Of a DNA stretch of 59,837 nt, positions 59,676 through 59,837 are shown piece by piece. The notes under the pieces are model-generated. The model was not told the origin of the DNA. It did no database searches and saw only the letters and a list, made by a program, of their open reading frames with translations. Source of the DNA: an uncultured Clostridia bacterium (lineage in GTDB: Bacteria; Bacillota; Clostridia; Oscillospirales; Ruminococcaceae). Numbering within the stretch: the stretch's first letter is position 1; each line of letters begins with the position of its first letter. The stretch spans positions 1-59,837 of the forward strand of contig CANQVE010000009.1 of NCBI GenBank assembly GCA_947627205.1, read 5' to 3'. The position numbers and the translations under genes are program-made.

Positions 59676-59710
59676 ATTGCCGTTTCAAAGCACGGCTTTG
59701 AAACGGCAAT
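59676..59710. repeat. Perfect 16-bp-stem hairpin next to the right arm
   Basis: A 16-base stem at 59676-59691 pairs exactly with 59695-59710 around an ACG loop, directly abutting the right arm. Confidence 0.8.
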
Positions 59711-59837
59711 GCGGGGAAAACTCTTGTTTTCCCCGCACCCTTTAGCGCTTAGCTAGCGCCGTTTCGCGGCTTCGCCGCGACCAGAGGGGAAAAATTTTTT
59801 GAAAAAAATTTTTCCCCTCTGGACTCCCCTTTCAAAA
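59711..59837. repeat. Right arm of the hairpin-rich inverted repeat (cut by the window end)
   Basis: Reverse-complement counterpart of 59288-59413. It contains GCGGGGAAAAC/GTTTTCCCCGC (59711-59736), GCGCT/AGCGC (59745-59759), CGCGGC/GCCGCG (59765-59779) and the same 42-nt palindrome (59781-59822). The compensating change GTGGGG/CCCCAC versus GCGGGG/CCCCGC preserves pairing between the two arms' hairpins. Confidence 0.85.

Noticed and set aside
59536-59745. 69-residue open frame between the hairpin arms
   Set aside because: It runs through perfect hairpins, has no convincing ribosome binding site and no protein-like pattern.

Overview
The window looks like chromosome of a spore-forming, anaerobic, low-to-moderate GC Clostridia. 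An Oscillospiraceae/Ruminococcus-like plant-fibre degrader is my inference. Seen evidence: spoIVA next to a sipL-like gene, an alpha/beta-type small acid-soluble spore protein, a PdaA-like deacetylase, a monomeric [FeFe]-hydrogenase, a FeoA-FeoB fusion, two GH5 cellulase-like lipoproteins, many radical-SAM genes and near-consensus sigma-A promoters that nearly all have 17-bp spacers. GTG and TTG starts are frequent, and I moved several starts to fit the ribosome binding site.

Layout: (1) 1-2257: an outward promoter at the left edge, an XRE regulator with a membrane protein, and a PadR/DUF2812 pair reading left. (2) 2296-5496: pyrG and rlmD. (3) 5550-19285: a continuous leftward block of nine genes, more AT-rich than its flanks, behind one consensus promoter: UPF1-like SF1 helicase, large PIN-domain protein, coiled-coil protein, ClpB-like AAA+ ATPase, NrdG-like radical-SAM activase, then a thymidylate-kinase-like protein, a second radical-SAM enzyme, a small alpha/beta hydrolase and a family-2 glycosyltransferase. 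I do not recognise this combination as a named system. It is the best candidate here for an undescribed conflict, stress-response or modification system. (4) 19319-28597: a DUF4358 lipoprotein and SGNH hydrolase group, then the tepA-uppP-ftsK/spoIIIE-radical SAM (TIGR03960 type)-DUF2344 operon. (5) 28629-38009: clostripain-family protease, divergent feoAB, a frameshifted FemAB-type gene, an XRE regulator, helically phased repeats, and an operon of a small-molecule kinase, a [2Fe-2S] thioredoxin-like protein and a group-B [FeFe]-hydrogenase. (6) 38022-45604: a leftward group in which two GH5 enzymes bracket plsC and dagK, followed by a membrane protein, a hemolysin-III protein and a further membrane protein. 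(7) 45821-50384: SASP, apbE, the L10 leader with rplJ-rplL, a PdaA-like deacetylase and an NrnA-like phosphoesterase. (8) 50380-56029: two radical-SAM proteins, a VanS/VanR-like two-component pair, thioredoxin and CorA. (9) 56153-59837: sipL-spoIVA, then a dense array of long perfect hairpins arranged as a large inverted repeat that runs to the window edge.

How it fits together: most of the window is housekeeping (nucleotide, ribosome, envelope, iron and Mg transport) and sporulation. The 5.5-19.3 kb block is accessory in character: uniform strand, overlapping genes, different composition and unusual domain combinations. Functions are assigned from motifs and family knowledge only; no database search was possible.
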